A DNA stretch of 64,000 bases from Pusillimonas noertemannii (lineage in GTDB: Bacteria; Pseudomonadota; Gammaproteobacteria; Burkholderiales; Burkholderiaceae_B): assembly GCF_003096595.1 (NCBI RefSeq), contig NZ_QEKO01000001.1, forward strand, positions 868,001 through 932,000, in the 5' to 3' direction. Below, in pieces: positions 1 to 10,669 of this stretch (position 1 is the first letter of the stretch; each line of letters opens with the position of its first letter). The notes under the pieces were generated by a model. The model was not told the DNA's origin and made no database searches. It saw only the letters and a list, made by a program, of their open reading frames with translations. The translations under genes and the position numbers were made by a program.

Positions 1-459
1 CAGACATGGCAGAAAAAATTACAGAAAGGCGGTCTGATCGATTCCGCAGCCGTCTCGCGGGAAGAAGCCGTCGAGCGGGCCCAGGCTGCGGGGCTTACCG
101 CCTATGTGATCGATTGCGATCGGGCGCGCAGCCGTTCGGCTGTGTTGCGGGCGGTGGTCAAGGCGGTCGATTTTCCCGAGTTCTTCGGGGGCAACCTCGA
201 CGCCCTGTACGATTGCATCTGTGACACGGTGCTCGACCAGAAAACAGGCCTGTTCCTGTGGTTCGACAAGCTGCATTCGGGCGATCCGGCCCTGACCGAA
301 GACGCCGAGGCCATTCTGGCGGTGTGCGACGACGTGGTCGAGTTCGCCCGCAATAACGAGCGCAGCTTTTCGTACGCCGTGGTGCATGCCGGCAAGCATC
401 CCGACCCTGAACCGGGGGTTGCGCCTACGCCTTATTCGGGCGCCCGCGAAGAAGAATAG
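1..459 (+). CDS. Barstar family (barnase inhibitor-like) protein, 5' truncated by window edge
   Basis: The frame is open from the first base, so the start codon lies outside the window and about 152 residues are visible. The central part has the barstar-type sequence VDFPEFFGGNLDALYDCI, followed by a Trp in FLWFD, as in the barstar-related family (RNase inhibitor fold). Family members bind and neutralise barnase-like ribonucleases or are orphan homologues; no cognate RNase gene is visible here. The C-terminus is a Pro/Gly-rich tail ending in acidic residues. The gene converges on rsmE, with a strong hairpin between them. Function beyond family membership is inference. Confidence 0.8.
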   Translation, partial: QTWQKKLQKGGLIDSAAVSREEAVERAQAAGLTAYVIDCDRARSRSAVLRAVVKAVDFPEFFGGNLDALYDCICDTVLDQKTGLFLWFDKLHSGDPALTEDAEAILAVCDDVVEFARNNERSFSYAVVHAGKHPDPEPGVAPTPYSGAREEE

Positions 460-494
460 CCGGCAAGGGTAAGAACACCGGCTTTGCCAGGTGC

Positions 495-522
495 CCAAGC
501 CGCTGCGTGCGCAGCGGCTTGG
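495..522. terminator. Bidirectional hairpin between convergent barstar-like gene and rsmE
   Basis: A perfect 13-bp stem (CCAAGCCGCTGCG at 495-507 and its complement at 510-522) encloses a 2-nt loop. It lies in the short gap between two convergent stop codons. No long T tract follows on the + side, so it may act as a transcription barrier or RNA-stabilising structure in both directions. Confidence 0.65.
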
Positions 523-527
523 CTGTT

Positions 528-1256
528 TCAGTTCCAGCCTTTCAATGCGCTTACGGCGGCGATCAGTGCCAGCCCCGCCGTCTCGGTGCGCAACACCCGC
601 GTCCCGAACCGCACGGGCGCCGCGCCTTGCCGCAGCGCCGCCTGCTGTTCTTCGGGCGACCAGCCGCCTTCGGGCCCCACCAGAAGGGTAATGTCGTTTG
701 CCGCGCCCACGGCCTGGTCCAGCGCCTGAGTGGCTTCCGGATGGCAAAGCAGCACGGGGCCGGCCGTTTCCAGCGAAGCCAGGCAGGCTTCCAGGGCGAG
801 GGGGGCCTCGATGCGCATGATGCGGTTGCGGCCGCATTGCTCGCTGGCCGACTGGGCAATGCGCTGCCAGTGCTGCAGGCGCTTGGCCTGGCGCTGCGGG
901 TTCAACTGAACCACGCTGCGCTGGGCCGCGACCGGAATCAGCCGATGCGCACCCAGTTCCACGGCTTTTTCCACGATCCAGTCCATCTTGTCGCCCGAGG
1001 GTAGGCCCTGCACCAGGGTGATCGTGCCCGCCAGCTCGGCTTCCACGGCGTGGTGGGCGCCCACTTGAGCCTGGGCCGACTTGCCCTGGATGCTTAACAC
1101 GGCCTCGTACTGCCCCCCGCGCCCGTCGAACAGAATGACCGCTGCGCCGTCCTTCAGGCGCAGCACACGCAAGGCGTAGTGCGCAAGCTCGGGGGGCAGC
1201 TCGAGGGCCTGATGCGGCTGCAGGGGAAGAGGGCAGAAGAACCTGGGTCGGGCCAT
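528..1256 (-). CDS. rsmE: 16S rRNA (uracil1498-N3)-methyltransferase RsmE
   Basis: The product is 242 residues, a normal RsmE length, beginning [12 protein letters not shown]. The N-terminal PUA-like part contains [10 protein letters not shown], and the C-terminal SPOUT domain carries [12 protein letters not shown], the knot glycines that bind S-adenosylmethionine, followed by [12 protein letters not shown]. It methylates N3 of U1498 in 16S rRNA. The ATG at 1256 was chosen because the family starts close to it; a longer open frame upstream runs antisense through tkt and is not credible. It is divergent from tkt with about 96 bp between the starts. Confidence 0.95.
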   Translation of the reverse strand: MARPRFFCPLPLQPHQALELPPELAHYALRVLRLKDGAAVILFDGRGGQYEAVLSIQGKSAQAQVGAHHAVEAELAGTITLVQGLPSGDKMDWIVEKAVELGAHRLIPVAAQRSVVQLNPQRQAKRLQHWQRIAQSASEQCGRNRIMRIEAPLALEACLASLETAGPVLLCHPEATQALDQAVGAANDITLLVGPEGGWSPEEQQAALRQGAAPVRFGTRVLRTETAGLALIAAVSALKGWN

Positions 1257-1352
1257 GGGCTGGGAAAAATGCAAGATGGTAAAATCAGTGGCTTTGCAAC
1301 GCTTCGCCGGAAAGCGGCCCATACGCGGCCGCCAGGTCTTAGAGAATACCCC

Positions 1353-3398
1353 ATGAGCCCTTCGCCAGCCCAAGACTCCACTTTGGCCAATGCCATCCGT
1401 GCGCTTTCCATGGATGCGGTCCAACAAGCCAATTCCGGCCACCCGGGCGCGCCCATGGGCATGGCCGACATTGCCGAGGCCCTCTGGACCCGCCACCTGC
1501 GCCATAATCCGGCCGATCCGGCCTGGTTCGACCGCGACCGCTTCGTGCTGTCGAACGGCCATGGCTCGATGCTGATCTACGCCTTGCTGCATCTTACCGG
1601 CTACGACCTGCCCATCGGCGAACTCAAGAATTTCCGGCAGTTGCATTCGCGCACACCCGGCCACCCCGAAGTGGGCATCACCGCCGGCGTCGAGACCACC
1701 ACCGGCCCGCTGGGCCAGGGCCTGGCCAACGCGGTCGGCATGGCGCTGGCCGAGGCCCTGCTGGCCCAGGAATTCAACCGCGACGGCCACAAGGTGGTCG
1801 ATCACTTCACCTATGCCTTCGTGGGCGACGGCTGCCTGATGGAGGGCATCTCTCACGAAGCCTGCTCGCTGGCGGGCACGCTGCGCCTGTCCAAGCTCGT
1901 TGTCTTTTACGACGACAACGGCATCTCCATCGACGGCAAGGTCGAAAACTGGTTCCGCGACGACACCCCCGCGCGCTTTGAAAGCTATGGCTGGAACGTG
2001 GTGCGCAACGTCGACGGCCACAACGTGGCCGACGTCGACCAGGCCATCGAGCAGGCCAAGGCCTGGTCCGCGCAGGGCAAGGGCCCCACGCTTATTTGCT
2101 GCCGCACCGTCATCGGCAAGGGCGCGCCCACCATGGCAGGCACCGAGAAAGTGCACGGCGCGCCGCTGGGCGCCGACGAAATCGCCGCCACGCGCGAAGC
2201 GCTGAACTGGCCCCACGAACCTTTCACGGTTCCCGACCACGTCTATCAGCGCTGGAGCGCCCGCAACAAGGGCCTGTTGTGGCAGAACGAATGGCAGGGC
2301 GCCTTCGACGCCTACGCCCAGGCCTATCCGACCGAAGCCGCCGAGCTCAAGCGCCGCATGGCCGGCGAACTTCCCGCCGACTTTGCCGAGAAGGCACGCG
2401 CTTTTGTGCAGGCCACCGCTGAAAAGGCCGAAACCGTCGCCAGCCGCAAGGCCTCGCAGTTTGCCATTGCCGCGTTTGCCGAAATACTGCCCGAGATGGT
2501 GGGCGGCTCGGCCGACCTTACCGGCTCGAACTTCACCGACTGGAAGGGCGTGGCACCCGTGCGCGCCACCGGCGATGGCCTGCAGTTCGGCCGCCACATC
2601 AACTACGGCGTGCGCGAGTTCGGCATGGCGGCCATCATGAACGGCATGGCCCTGCACGGCGGTTACCTTCCTTTCGGCGGCACCTTCCTTACGTTCTCCG
2701 ATTACTCGCGCAATGCGGTGCGCATGGCCGCCCTCATGAAGCAGCGCGTGGTGCACGTGTTCACGCACGATTCCATCGGCCTGGGCGAAGACGGCCCCAC
2801 CCACCAGTCGGTCGAGCACGCCACCAGCCTGCGCCTCATTCCCAATCTGCACGTCTGGCGTCCTTGCGACACCACAGAAACCGCGGTGGCATGGCAGCTG
2901 GCGCTGCAGCGCCCGGCCAGCCTGGGCATGGCGGTCCGCCAGGGCGGCCCCAGCGCCTTGCTGCTGTCGCGCCAGAACCTGCCCTTCGTGCAGCGCGACG
3001 ACGACGGCATCCAGGCCATTGCCCGCGGCGGCTACGTGTTGCGCGATGCCCCGAACGCCAAGGCGGTCATCATCGCCACAGGCTCCGAGGTGGCCCTGGC
3101 CCTGGGCGCACAAGAGCAGCTTGCCGCGCGCGGCATCGCGGTGCGTGTGGTGTCCATGCCCTGCACACAGATCTTCGACGAGCAAGACGCGCAATGGCGC
3201 GACGCCGTGCTGCCCAAGGGCCTGCCGCGCGTTGCCGTCGAGGCCGGCGTTACCACCGCTTGGTACAAGTACGTGGGTCTCGAAGGCGCGGTGGTCGGCC
3301 TCGACACCTATGGCGAATCTGCGCCGGCCGGCGTCCTATTCAAGCATTTCGGCCTTACCGTCGAGCACGTCGCGGCGGCCGTCGAGCAAATTTTGTAA
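1353..3398 (+). CDS. tkt: Transketolase
   Basis: This is a 681-residue thiamine-diphosphate enzyme of the pentose phosphate pathway/Calvin-type interconversions. Visible landmarks are [12 protein letters not shown] near the N-terminus, the ThDP/Mg motif [12 protein letters not shown], and the Pyr-domain segments [15 protein letters not shown] and [14 protein letters not shown]. The start at 1353 gives [21 protein letters not shown], typical of family starts; upstream in-frame codons overlap the rsmE promoter area. It heads a colinear run tkt-gap-pgk, with 15 bp to gap, so the three are probably co-transcribed. Confidence 0.97.
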   Translation: MSPSPAQDSTLANAIRALSMDAVQQANSGHPGAPMGMADIAEALWTRHLRHNPADPAWFDRDRFVLSNGHGSMLIYALLHLTGYDLPIGELKNFRQLHSRTPGHPEVGITAGVETTTGPLGQGLANAVGMALAEALLAQEFNRDGHKVVDHFTYAFVGDGCLMEGISHEACSLAGTLRLSKLVVFYDDNGISIDGKVENWFRDDTPARFESYGWNVVRNVDGHNVADVDQAIEQAKAWSAQGKGPTLICCRTVIGKGAPTMAGTEKVHGAPLGADEIAATREALNWPHEPFTVPDHVYQRWSARNKGLLWQNEWQGAFDAYAQAYPTEAAELKRRMAGELPADFAEKARAFVQATAEKAETVASRKASQFAIAAFAEILPEMVGGSADLTGSNFTDWKGVAPVRATGDGLQFGRHINYGVREFGMAAIMNGMALHGGYLPFGGTFLTFSDYSRNAVRMAALMKQRVVHVFTHDSIGLGEDGPTHQSVEHATSLRLIPNLHVWRPCDTTETAVAWQLALQRPASLGMAVRQGGPSALLLSRQNLPFVQRDDDGIQAIARGGYVLRDAPNAKAVIIATGSEVALALGAQEQLAARGIAVRVVSMPCTQIFDEQDAQWRDAVLPKGLPRVAVEAGVTTAWYKYVGLEGAVVGLDTYGESAPAGVLFKHFGLTVEHVAAAVEQIL

Positions 3399-3413
3399 AA
3401 CAGGAGAATCACC

Positions 3414-4427
3414 ATGGCAATTCGCGTAGCGATCAACGGATACGGACGTATCGGGCGCAATGTTCTGCGTGCCCACTATGAAGACGGCAAGAAGCACGAC
3501 ATCGAAATCGTCGCCATCAACGACCTGGGCGACCCCAAGACCAACGCCCACCTCACCCGTTACGACACGGCGCACGGCCGTTTCCCCGGCACGGTCGAAG
3601 TCGACGGCGACTACATGGTCGTCAATGGCGACCGCATTCGCGTGCTGGCCAACCGCAACCCCGCCGAATTGCCCTGGGGCGAGCTCAAGGTAGACGTCGT
3701 GCTCGAGTGCACGGGCTTCTTCACCACCAAGGAAAAGGCCGGCGCCCACATCCAGGGTGGCGCCAAGAAGGTCATCATCTCGGCTCCCGGCGGCAAAGAT
3801 GTGGATGCCACCATCGTGTACGGCGTGAACCACGACGTGCTCAAGGCCAGCGACACCGTTATCTCGAACGCCTCGTGCACCACCAACTGCCTGGCCCCGC
3901 TGGTGCAGCCCCTGCATCAGAAAATCGGCGTCGTCACCGGCCTGATGACCACCATCCACGCCTACACCAACGACCAGGTCCTGACCGACGTCTATCACAG
4001 CGACCTGCGTCGCGCGCGTTCGGCCACTTCCAGCATGATCCCCACCAAGACCGGTGCGGCTTCCGCGGTCGGCCTGGTGCTGCCCGAGCTCAACGGCAAG
4101 CTCGACGGCTACGCCATTCGCGTTCCCACCATCAACGTGTCGCTGGTCGACCTGTCGTTCGTGGCCGCGCGTGAAACCTCGGTCGACGAGGTCAACGCCA
4201 TTCTCAAGGCGGCGGCATCCGAAGGCCCCCTCGAGGGTATTCTGGCCTACACCGACGAACCGCTGGTGTCGGTCGACTTCAACCACTCCACCGCGTCCAG
4301 CACGGTAGACGAAGGCCTGACCAAAGTCTCGGGCAATCTGGTCAAGGTCGGTTCGTGGTACGACAACGAGTGGGGCTTCTCCAACCGCATGCTCGACACC
4401 ACCGTGGCCCTGATGTCGGCCAAGTAA
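3414..4427 (+). CDS. gap: Type I glyceraldehyde-3-phosphate dehydrogenase
   Basis: The product is 337 residues with the N-terminal NAD-binding signature [10 protein letters not shown] and the catalytic cysteine in [10 protein letters not shown], plus [12 protein letters not shown] near the C-terminus. It interconverts glyceraldehyde-3-phosphate and 1,3-bisphosphoglycerate in glycolysis/gluconeogenesis. A good Shine-Dalgarno (AGGAGA) precedes the ATG. It sits 15 bp after tkt and is followed by a hairpin before pgk. Confidence 0.98.
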   Translation: MAIRVAINGYGRIGRNVLRAHYEDGKKHDIEIVAINDLGDPKTNAHLTRYDTAHGRFPGTVEVDGDYMVVNGDRIRVLANRNPAELPWGELKVDVVLECTGFFTTKEKAGAHIQGGAKKVIISAPGGKDVDATIVYGVNHDVLKASDTVISNASCTTNCLAPLVQPLHQKIGVVTGLMTTIHAYTNDQVLTDVYHSDLRRARSATSSMIPTKTGAASAVGLVLPELNGKLDGYAIRVPTINVSLVDLSFVAARETSVDEVNAILKAAASEGPLEGILAYTDEPLVSVDFNHSTASSTVDEGLTKVSGNLVKVGSWYDNEWGFSNRMLDTTVALMSAK

Positions 4428-4446
4428 TCCGACGCTGCGGCACTTG

Positions 4447-4471
4447 AAGGGCGGGAATCATTCCCGCCCTT
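4447..4471 (+). terminator. Intergenic hairpin after gap
   Basis: A 10-bp perfect stem, AAGGGCGGGA with TCCCGCCCTT, encloses a 5-nt loop 20 bp past the gap stop. Only a short TTTG follows, so it could attenuate or stabilise the tkt-gap message rather than fully terminate before pgk. Confidence 0.55.
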
Positions 4472-4569
4472 TGAATGTAACTTTGCGGAGCCCGAGGCTT
4501 CCTTGAAACAGCGGCGCAGAGTGCCGGCTTGCACACCGGCGTTATTCGCCTCAACTATGATCCGTTTCC

Positions 4570-5763
4570 ATGTCTTCGATCCAAACTCTTTCTGCCCTGG
4601 CCAAGACCGACGCACTGTCGGGCAAGCGCGTGTTCATCCGCTCCGACCTCAACGTGCCGTTCAACGATGCGGGCGAAATCTCTGAAGACACGCGCATCCG
4701 TGCTTCGATTCCCGCCATCCGCATGGCCCTCGACGCAGGCGCCTCGGTCATGGTTACCTCGCACCTTGGCCGTCCCACCGAAGGCAAGGTCCAGGCGGCC
4801 GACACCCTGGCGCCGGTGGCGGCGCGCCTGAGCGAACTGCTGGGGCAGCCGGTGCGGCTCGTGCAAGACTGGATCGACGGCGTTTCGGTGGATCCGGGCC
4901 AGGTCGTGTTGTTGGAAAACTGCCGCTGCAACGTGGGCGAGAAGAAGAACGACGAGTCGCTTTCGCGCAAGATGGCGGCGTTGTGCGATGTATACGTGAA
5001 CGACGCCTTTGGCACTGCGCACCGCGCCGAAGCCACCACGCACGGCATCGCGCGCTATGCGCCCATCGCCTGCGCCGGCCCCTTGCTCGAGGCCGAGCTC
5101 GACGCCCTGGGCCGCGCCCTGCAAGACCCCAAGCGCCCCATGGTGGCGATCGTGGCCGGCTCCAAGGTGTCGACCAAGCTGTCCATACTGCAATCGCTGG
5201 CCGACAAGGTCGACCAGCTGATCGTGGGCGGCGGCATTGCCAATACCTTCATGCTGGCCCAGGGGCTGTCCATCGGCAAGTCGCTGGCCGAGGCCGAGCA
5301 GGTCGACCAGGCGCGCGCGGTCATCGAGCTGATGAAGCAACGCGGCGCCGATGTGCCCATTCCGGTCGACGTGGTATGCGCCAAGTCTTTCGCGGCCGAC
5401 GCGCCTGCCGTGGTCAAGCCGGCCAATGAAGTGGCCGACGACGACCTCATCCTGGACATCGGCCCCGATACCGCCGCCGCGCTGGCCGAGATGTTGCGCA
5501 AGGCGGGCACCATCGTGTGGAACGGCCCGGTGGGCGTATTTGAGTTCGACGCCTTTGCCGGCGGCACCGAGGCCATCGCCCGCGCCATCGCCGAATCGGA
5601 GGCGTTTTCCATCGCCGGCGGCGGCGATACCCTGGCGGCCATCGCCAAGTACGGCATCGCCGGCAAGGTCGGCTATATTTCAACCGGGGGCGGCGCCTTC
5701 CTCGAGTTCCTCGAAGGCAAGGTGCTGCCCGCCGTCGACATCCTTCAGCAGCGCGCCGCCTGA
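4570..5763 (+). CDS. pgk: Phosphoglycerate kinase
   Basis: The 397-residue product has the PGK N-terminal substrate loop [13 protein letters not shown], the segment SHLGRPTEG, and the C-terminal nucleotide-binding motif [13 protein letters not shown]. It catalyses the reversible transfer between 1,3-bisphosphoglycerate and ADP. The neighbours gap and fba confirm the glycolytic context. In related Burkholderiales a pyruvate kinase gene often follows pgk; here a mog gene occupies that place. Confidence 0.98.
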   Translation: MSSIQTLSALAKTDALSGKRVFIRSDLNVPFNDAGEISEDTRIRASIPAIRMALDAGASVMVTSHLGRPTEGKVQAADTLAPVAARLSELLGQPVRLVQDWIDGVSVDPGQVVLLENCRCNVGEKKNDESLSRKMAALCDVYVNDAFGTAHRAEATTHGIARYAPIACAGPLLEAELDALGRALQDPKRPMVAIVAGSKVSTKLSILQSLADKVDQLIVGGGIANTFMLAQGLSIGKSLAEAEQVDQARAVIELMKQRGADVPIPVDVVCAKSFAADAPAVVKPANEVADDDLILDIGPDTAAALAEMLRKAGTIVWNGPVGVFEFDAFAGGTEAIARAIAESEAFSIAGGGDTLAAIAKYGIAGKVGYISTGGGAFLEFLEGKVLPAVDILQQRAA

Positions 5764-5851
5764 AGCCGCCCGCCTGAAATATCCGCCTTGATCGGGCGCG
5801 CTGGCGGCAGGCATGCCGGCCGCCCGAGCCGACACTATGCAGGAGGTCTCC

Positions 5852-6484
5852 ATGCCTACGAACCCGCGCCTGACGCGCCGTAATCCCGACGAGCTTCTGG
5901 TTGGCCTGGTATCGGTGTCCGACCGCGCATCCAGCGGAGCCTACCAGGACCAGGGCATTCCTTCGCTGCAGTCGTGGCTGGACGAGGCCCTGCTGGGTAC
6001 GGCGCAGTACGCCACCCGCCTCATCGCCGACGAAAAGCCCCTCATCGCCCGCACGCTCATCGAGCTGGTGGACGAGGCGGGCTGCGACCTTGTGCTGACC
6101 ACCGGCGGCACGGGCCCCGCGCGGCGCGACGTCACGCCCGAGGCCACGCTCGAGGTCGCCACCAAAGAGATGCCGGGTTTTGGCGAGCAGATGCGCCAGA
6201 TCAGCCTGCGCTTCGTGCCCACGGCCATACTTTCGCGCCAGGTGGCGGTTGTTCGCGAGACGGCCGGCCATGCCGCCCTGATCATCAACCTGCCGGGCCA
6301 GCCCAAGGCCATCAAGGAAACGCTCGAAGGCCTCAAGGACGCCGATGGCGCGCAGCTTGTGCCGGGCATCTTTGCGGCCGTGCCGTATTGCATCGACCTT
6401 ATCGGCGGCCCTTATATCGAGACGCACGAGCGGATCGTGAAGGCCTTTCGGCCCAAGTCGGCCGTGCGCGCGCCGCGCTCTTAA
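5852..6484 (+). CDS. mog: Molybdopterin adenylyltransferase (MogA)
   Basis: The 210-residue product closely matches the Mog family throughout: LVSVSDRASSGAYQDQGIP at the N-terminus, LTTGGTGPARRDVTPEAT in the molybdopterin-binding site, and PGFGEQMRQISL. It activates molybdopterin by adenylylation before molybdate insertion. The start at 5852 is favoured by the strong AGGAGGT just upstream; in-frame ATGs at 5813 and 5837 have no such site. Its position between pgk and fba is functionally unrelated to its neighbours. Confidence 0.95.
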   Translation: MPTNPRLTRRNPDELLVGLVSVSDRASSGAYQDQGIPSLQSWLDEALLGTAQYATRLIADEKPLIARTLIELVDEAGCDLVLTTGGTGPARRDVTPEATLEVATKEMPGFGEQMRQISLRFVPTAILSRQVAVVRETAGHAALIINLPGQPKAIKETLEGLKDADGAQLVPGIFAAVPYCIDLIGGPYIETHERIVKAFRPKSAVRAPRS

Positions 6485-6671
6485 GCCCCTGGGCGCCGGA
6501 CGGTCGGTGCGCAGGCCGGCAAAGGCGGGGCCAGCCTACGGGCTCCGATGTGTTTACAGGCTTCAAGCCTTTGTCTCCAAACGTTTTCGAGGCGCCGCGC
6601 GGGCCGATGCCCGCCGCCCATTCGGGTAAAATTGCTGCAATCCCCTTTATTCTTGATTTGGAGGTCTTGTC

Positions 6672-7736
6672 ATGGCCCTAGTTTCCATGCGCCAGTTGCT
6701 CGATCATGCCGCCGAGAACGGCTACGGCATCCCGGCATTCAACGTCAACAATCTCGAGCAGGTACAGGCCATCATGGAGGCCGCGCACGAAACCGACAGC
6801 CCGGTCATCATGCAGGCCTCGGCGGGTGCGCGCAAATACGCCGGCGAAGGCTTCCTGAAACAGCTCATCCAGGCCGCGGTCGAAAGCTACCCGCACCTGC
6901 CCGTGGTCATGCACCAAGACCATGGCCAGTCTCCGGCCATATGCCAGGGCGCGATCGACCTGGGCTTTACCAGTGTCATGATGGACGGCTCGCTTGAAGA
7001 AGACGGCAAGTCGATTGCCGACTACGAATACAACGTCGACGTGACCAAGCGCGTGGTCGACATGGCCCACAAGCTGGGCATCACGGTCGAGGGCGAGCTG
7101 GGCTGTCTGGGTTCGCTTGAAACCATGAAGGGCGACAAAGAAGACGGCCACGGCGCCGAGGGCACGCTTACCATGGAGCAGCTGCTTACCGATCCCGAGC
7201 AGGCCGCCGACTTCGTCCGCCAGACCCAGCTCGACGCCCTGGCCATCGCCATCGGCACCAGCCACGGCGCCTACAAGTTCTCGCGCAAGCCCACGGGCGA
7301 CATCCTTTCCATCTCGCGCATCAAAGAGATCCACGCCCGCCTGCCCAACACCCACCTGGTCATGCACGGCAGCTCCAGCGTGCCGCAAGAGCTGCTGGCC
7401 GAAATCCGCCAGTTCGGCGGCGACATGAAAGAAACCTACGGCGTGCCGGTCGAAGAAATCCAAGAGGCCATCAAGTTCGGCGTGCGCAAGGTCAACATCG
7501 ACACCGACATCCGGCTTGCTATGACAGGCGCCATCCGCCGCTTCATGGCCGAGAACCCCTCCAAGTTCGACCCGCGCGAATACCTCAAGCCCGCGCGTCT
7601 GGCCGCCAAGCAGATCTGCCTGCAGCGCTACCAGCAGTTCGGCACCGCCGGCAACGCCAGCAAGATCAAGCCCGTCGCGCTTGACGAAATGGCACGCCGC
7701 TATGCGGCCGGCGAACTGGCCCAGGTGGTGCAGTAA
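6672..7736 (+). CDS. fba: Class II fructose-1,6-bisphosphate aldolase
   Basis: The 354-residue zinc aldolase starts [19 protein letters not shown]. Metal and substrate motifs are visible: [29 protein letters not shown] and [11 protein letters not shown]. It splits fructose-1,6-bisphosphate into the two triose phosphates. A GGAGGT ribosome site precedes the ATG. Its stop codon is directly followed by the purC ATG with no spacer, implying one transcript. Confidence 0.98.
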   Translation: MALVSMRQLLDHAAENGYGIPAFNVNNLEQVQAIMEAAHETDSPVIMQASAGARKYAGEGFLKQLIQAAVESYPHLPVVMHQDHGQSPAICQGAIDLGFTSVMMDGSLEEDGKSIADYEYNVDVTKRVVDMAHKLGITVEGELGCLGSLETMKGDKEDGHGAEGTLTMEQLLTDPEQAADFVRQTQLDALAIAIGTSHGAYKFSRKPTGDILSISRIKEIHARLPNTHLVMHGSSSVPQELLAEIRQFGGDMKETYGVPVEEIQEAIKFGVRKVNIDTDIRLAMTGAIRRFMAENPSKFDPREYLKPARLAAKQICLQRYQQFGTAGNASKIKPVALDEMARRYAAGELAQVVQ

Positions 7737-8615
7737 ATGACAGCACTGCATCAATCGCAGATCAAGTCGCTGCCCCTGCTGGCACGCGGCAAGGTGCGCG
7801 ATATGTATGCCGTGGGCGACGACAAGCTGCTCATCGTCGCCTCCGACCGCATTTCCGCCTTCGACGTCATTCTTGACGACCCCATTCCCGGCAAGGGCCA
7901 GGTGCTTACCGAGCTTACCCAGTTCTGGCTTGGCAAGCTGGCCCATGTCGTGCCCAACCATTCCACCGGCATTGCCCCCGAAGACGTGGTGGCGGCCGAC
8001 GAGCGCGACCAGGTGGCGGGTCGCGCCATGGTGGTCAAGCGTCTCAAGCCAGTCATGGTCGAGGCCGTGGCGCGCGGCTACCTGATCGGTTCAGGCTGGA
8101 AAGACTATCAGGCTACCGGCTCGGTCTGCGGCATTTCGCTGCCGGCCGGCCTCAAGCAGGCCAGCCGCCTGCCCGAGCCCATCTTTACGCCGGCGGCCAA
8201 GGCCGAGGTCGGCGCCCACGACGAGAACGTCGATTTCGCCCACGTGGTGGCCGAGGTCGGCCAGGACATGGCCGAGCAGATCCGCAACGTCACGCTGCGG
8301 CTCTATTCCGAAGCGTCCGCCTTCGCTGCGCAAAAAGGCATTATCATCGCCGACACCAAGTTCGAGTTCGGGCTCGATGCCGAAGGCACGTTGCATCTCA
8401 TGGACGAGGTGCTTACGCCCGATTCATCGCGCTTCTGGCCCGCCAGCGAATACGCCGAGGGCATCAGCCCGCCGTCGTTCGACAAGCAGTTCGTGCGCGA
8501 CTGGCTCGAAACCCAGCCCTGGGGCAAGACCCCGCCGGCGCCGCGCCTGCCGGCCGAGGTCATTGAAAAAACCGCCGCCAAGTATCGCGAGGCGGTTACC
8601 CGCCTCACTTCCTGA
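7737..8615 (+). CDS. purC: Phosphoribosylaminoimidazole-succinocarboxamide synthase (SAICAR synthase)
   Basis: The 292-residue product shows the PurC motifs [21 protein letters not shown] near the N-terminus, SDRISAFDV, and the C-terminal [14 protein letters not shown]. It joins CAIR with aspartate in de novo purine synthesis. The length matches the longer eukaryote/beta-type PurC form. Translation probably couples to fba, since TAA is directly followed by ATG. A rho-independent terminator follows before purE. Confidence 0.97.
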   Translation: MTALHQSQIKSLPLLARGKVRDMYAVGDDKLLIVASDRISAFDVILDDPIPGKGQVLTELTQFWLGKLAHVVPNHSTGIAPEDVVAADERDQVAGRAMVVKRLKPVMVEAVARGYLIGSGWKDYQATGSVCGISLPAGLKQASRLPEPIFTPAAKAEVGAHDENVDFAHVVAEVGQDMAEQIRNVTLRLYSEASAFAAQKGIIIADTKFEFGLDAEGTLHLMDEVLTPDSSRFWPASEYAEGISPPSFDKQFVRDWLETQPWGKTPPAPRLPAEVIEKTAAKYREAVTRLTS

Positions 8616-8630
8616 AACCCACCGCAGCAC

Positions 8631-8651
8631 GCCCGCCAGCCGGGCTTTTTT
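8631..8651 (+). terminator. Rho-independent terminator after purC
   Basis: The stem GCCCG/CGGGC with a 5-nt loop is followed directly by six T residues, 15 bp past the purC stop. Confidence 0.75.
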
Positions 8652-8662
8652 CCGACAGGCTT

Positions 8663-9199
8663 ATGAGCTCTATTGCCGATACGTCCACCGATAAGCAACC
8701 GCTGATCGGCATTATCATGGGTTCGTCCAGCGACTGGGACATCATGAAGCACGCGGCCGACATGCTGAGCGATTTCGGCGTGCCGCACGAAACCCTGGTC
8801 ATCTCGGCGCACCGCATGCCCGCAGACATGGCGCAGTACGGCGCGCAGGCTGTCCGGCGCGGGCTGCGCGGCATCATCGCCGGAGCGGGGGGCGCCGCCC
8901 ATCTGCCGGGCATGATGGCGGCGCTTACGCCGGTGCCCGTCTATGGCGTACCCGTGCCCTCGCGCTATCTGCGGGGCGAGGATTCCCTGCTGTCCATCGT
9001 GCAGATGCCCAAGGGCGTACCGGTTGCCACTTTCGCCATCGGCGAGGCGGGTGCGGCCAACGCCGCGCTGCACGCCATTGCCTGCATGGCGGTTACCGAG
9101 CCCGCGCTGCGCGACAAGCTCGATGCCTTCCGCGCCAGGCAGACCGAGGCCGCGCGCAATATGGTCGTGCCGCCGCCAGGCAATGATCAAACCGCTTAG
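8663..9199 (+). CDS. purE: N5-carboxyaminoimidazole ribonucleotide mutase
   Basis: The 178-residue product has the PurE N-terminal phosphate-binding motif GIIMGSSSDWDIMKHA, the segment SAHRMPADM with the catalytic His, and GAGGAAHLPGM. It converts N5-CAIR to CAIR, using the product of PurK, whose gene follows. It is slightly longer than E. coli PurE because of a short N-terminal extension. Confidence 0.97.
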   Translation: MSSIADTSTDKQPLIGIIMGSSSDWDIMKHAADMLSDFGVPHETLVISAHRMPADMAQYGAQAVRRGLRGIIAGAGGAAHLPGMMAALTPVPVYGVPVPSRYLRGEDSLLSIVQMPKGVPVATFAIGEAGAANAALHAIACMAVTEPALRDKLDAFRARQTEAARNMVVPPPGNDQTA

Positions 9200-9305
9200 G
9201 GCCTGCCTTGCACTTGAACATTATTGCGTTGGGCGGCAACAGGCTCCAGGCCTTACGATGCATTTTCCAGCCGCATTCATTAGCACCGCGCACAACACAT
9301 CCGAC

Positions 9306-10490
9306 ATGAATACACCCTCCGATGTTTCCGTAATTGCACCCGGCAACTGGCTTGGCATGCTGGGCGGCGGGCAATTGGGACGCATGTTCTGCCATGCGGC
9401 GCAAAGCATGGGCTACAAGGTGGCCGTGCTCGATCCGGCGGCAGAGTGTCCGGCCGGTGTGGTGGCCGACCTGCACATACAGGCCGCCTACGACGATGCA
9501 CAGGCGCTGGACCGCCTGGCCGGCCTGTGCGCCGCCGTAACCACCGAGTTCGAGAACGTGCCCGCGCAAAGCCTGGAAAGGCTGGCGCAAAGCGTGCGCG
9601 TCAGCCCCGATTCGCGTTCGGTGGCCATTGCGCAGGACCGCATCGCCGAAAAGTCGTTTCTGGCCCGGGCCGGCGTGCCCGTGGCCCCGCATGCCGCCAT
9701 TGTTCAGCCTGGCGAGCTGGAGCAGGCCGGCAACGAGCTGTTCCCCGGCATCTTGAAATCAGCCCGCCTGGGCTACGACGGCAAGGGACAGGTGCGTGTC
9801 GCCAGCCGCGCCGAGGCCATCGAAGCATGGGAAGCCATGGGCCGCGTGCCCTGCGTGCTCGAGGCCCTGGTGCCGCTTGCCAGTGAGATCTCCGTGGTGG
9901 TGGCGCGCAATGCGCAGGGCCAGTCCGTGGCCTATGCGCCCTCGCTCAACGAGCACCGCGACGGCATTCTTGCCGTTTCCACGGTAGAGCCCCAGGCTCC
10001 CAAGTCGGCGCAGGCTTTTCACCAAGCCGCGGCGCGCATCGCGCAAGACGTCGCCCATGCACTGGATTATGTCGGCGTGCTGTGCGTCGAGTTCTTCGTG
10101 CTGAACGACGGGCGGCTGGTGGCCAATGAAATGGCCCCGCGGCCGCACAACAGCGGGCACTACACTATAGATGCCTGCATCAGCAGCCAATTCGAGCAGC
10201 AGGCCCGCGTCATGGCCGGCCAGCCGCTGGGCGACCCTTCCTGCCTGTGCGCCTCGGTCATGCTCAATGTTCTGGGCGACGTCTGGTTCGACGCGCAGGG
10301 CGAGCTGCGTGAGCCCGACTGGACCCGTGTACTGGGCGTGCCCGGCGCCAAGCTGCATCTGTACGGCAAGGCCGAGGCCCGCCGCGGACGCAAGATGGGC
10401 CATGTCACCGTGCTGGGCGCCACGCTCGGGGCGGCCCGCGAAGGCGCGCGTGAAGCGGCCGCCGCGCTGCGCATCCCCTTCGACGTTTAA
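9306..10490 (+). CDS. purK: N5-carboxyaminoimidazole ribonucleotide synthase (ATP-grasp)
   Basis: The 394-residue ATP-grasp enzyme begins MNTPSDVSVIAPGNWLGM and contains LGGGQLGRMF, then ILKSARLGYDGKGQ in the ATP-grasp region and NEMAPRPHNSGHYT near the metal site. It carboxylates AIR using ATP and bicarbonate. The start at 9306 was preferred because the open frame upstream overlaps purE in another frame. It forms a functional pair with purE. Confidence 0.96.
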   Translation: MNTPSDVSVIAPGNWLGMLGGGQLGRMFCHAAQSMGYKVAVLDPAAECPAGVVADLHIQAAYDDAQALDRLAGLCAAVTTEFENVPAQSLERLAQSVRVSPDSRSVAIAQDRIAEKSFLARAGVPVAPHAAIVQPGELEQAGNELFPGILKSARLGYDGKGQVRVASRAEAIEAWEAMGRVPCVLEALVPLASEISVVVARNAQGQSVAYAPSLNEHRDGILAVSTVEPQAPKSAQAFHQAAARIAQDVAHALDYVGVLCVEFFVLNDGRLVANEMAPRPHNSGHYTIDACISSQFEQQARVMAGQPLGDPSCLCASVMLNVLGDVWFDAQGELREPDWTRVLGVPGAKLHLYGKAEARRGRKMGHVTVLGATLGAAREGAREAAAALRIPFDV

Positions 10491-10669
10491 GGGGTTCCTG
10501 GTTCAAGCGGTTTCAGGCCTGATCCTTCGATACGGTGGCCGGAAAGGCCGCCTTGATCGGGGGCAGGGTCGTGGAGGTGACGATATGGCGTCGGGGGCCA
10601 AAGCCATTTGTGGGATGGTCGTTTATCCGCCGCTTACGGGCGAGTGAATAAGTAGATAAAGACGAGAGC

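Noticed and set aside
528-3194. 888-codon minus-strand open frame covering tkt
   Set aside because: It is the rsmE frame extended antisense through tkt; codon bias of GC-rich DNA explains the open frame.
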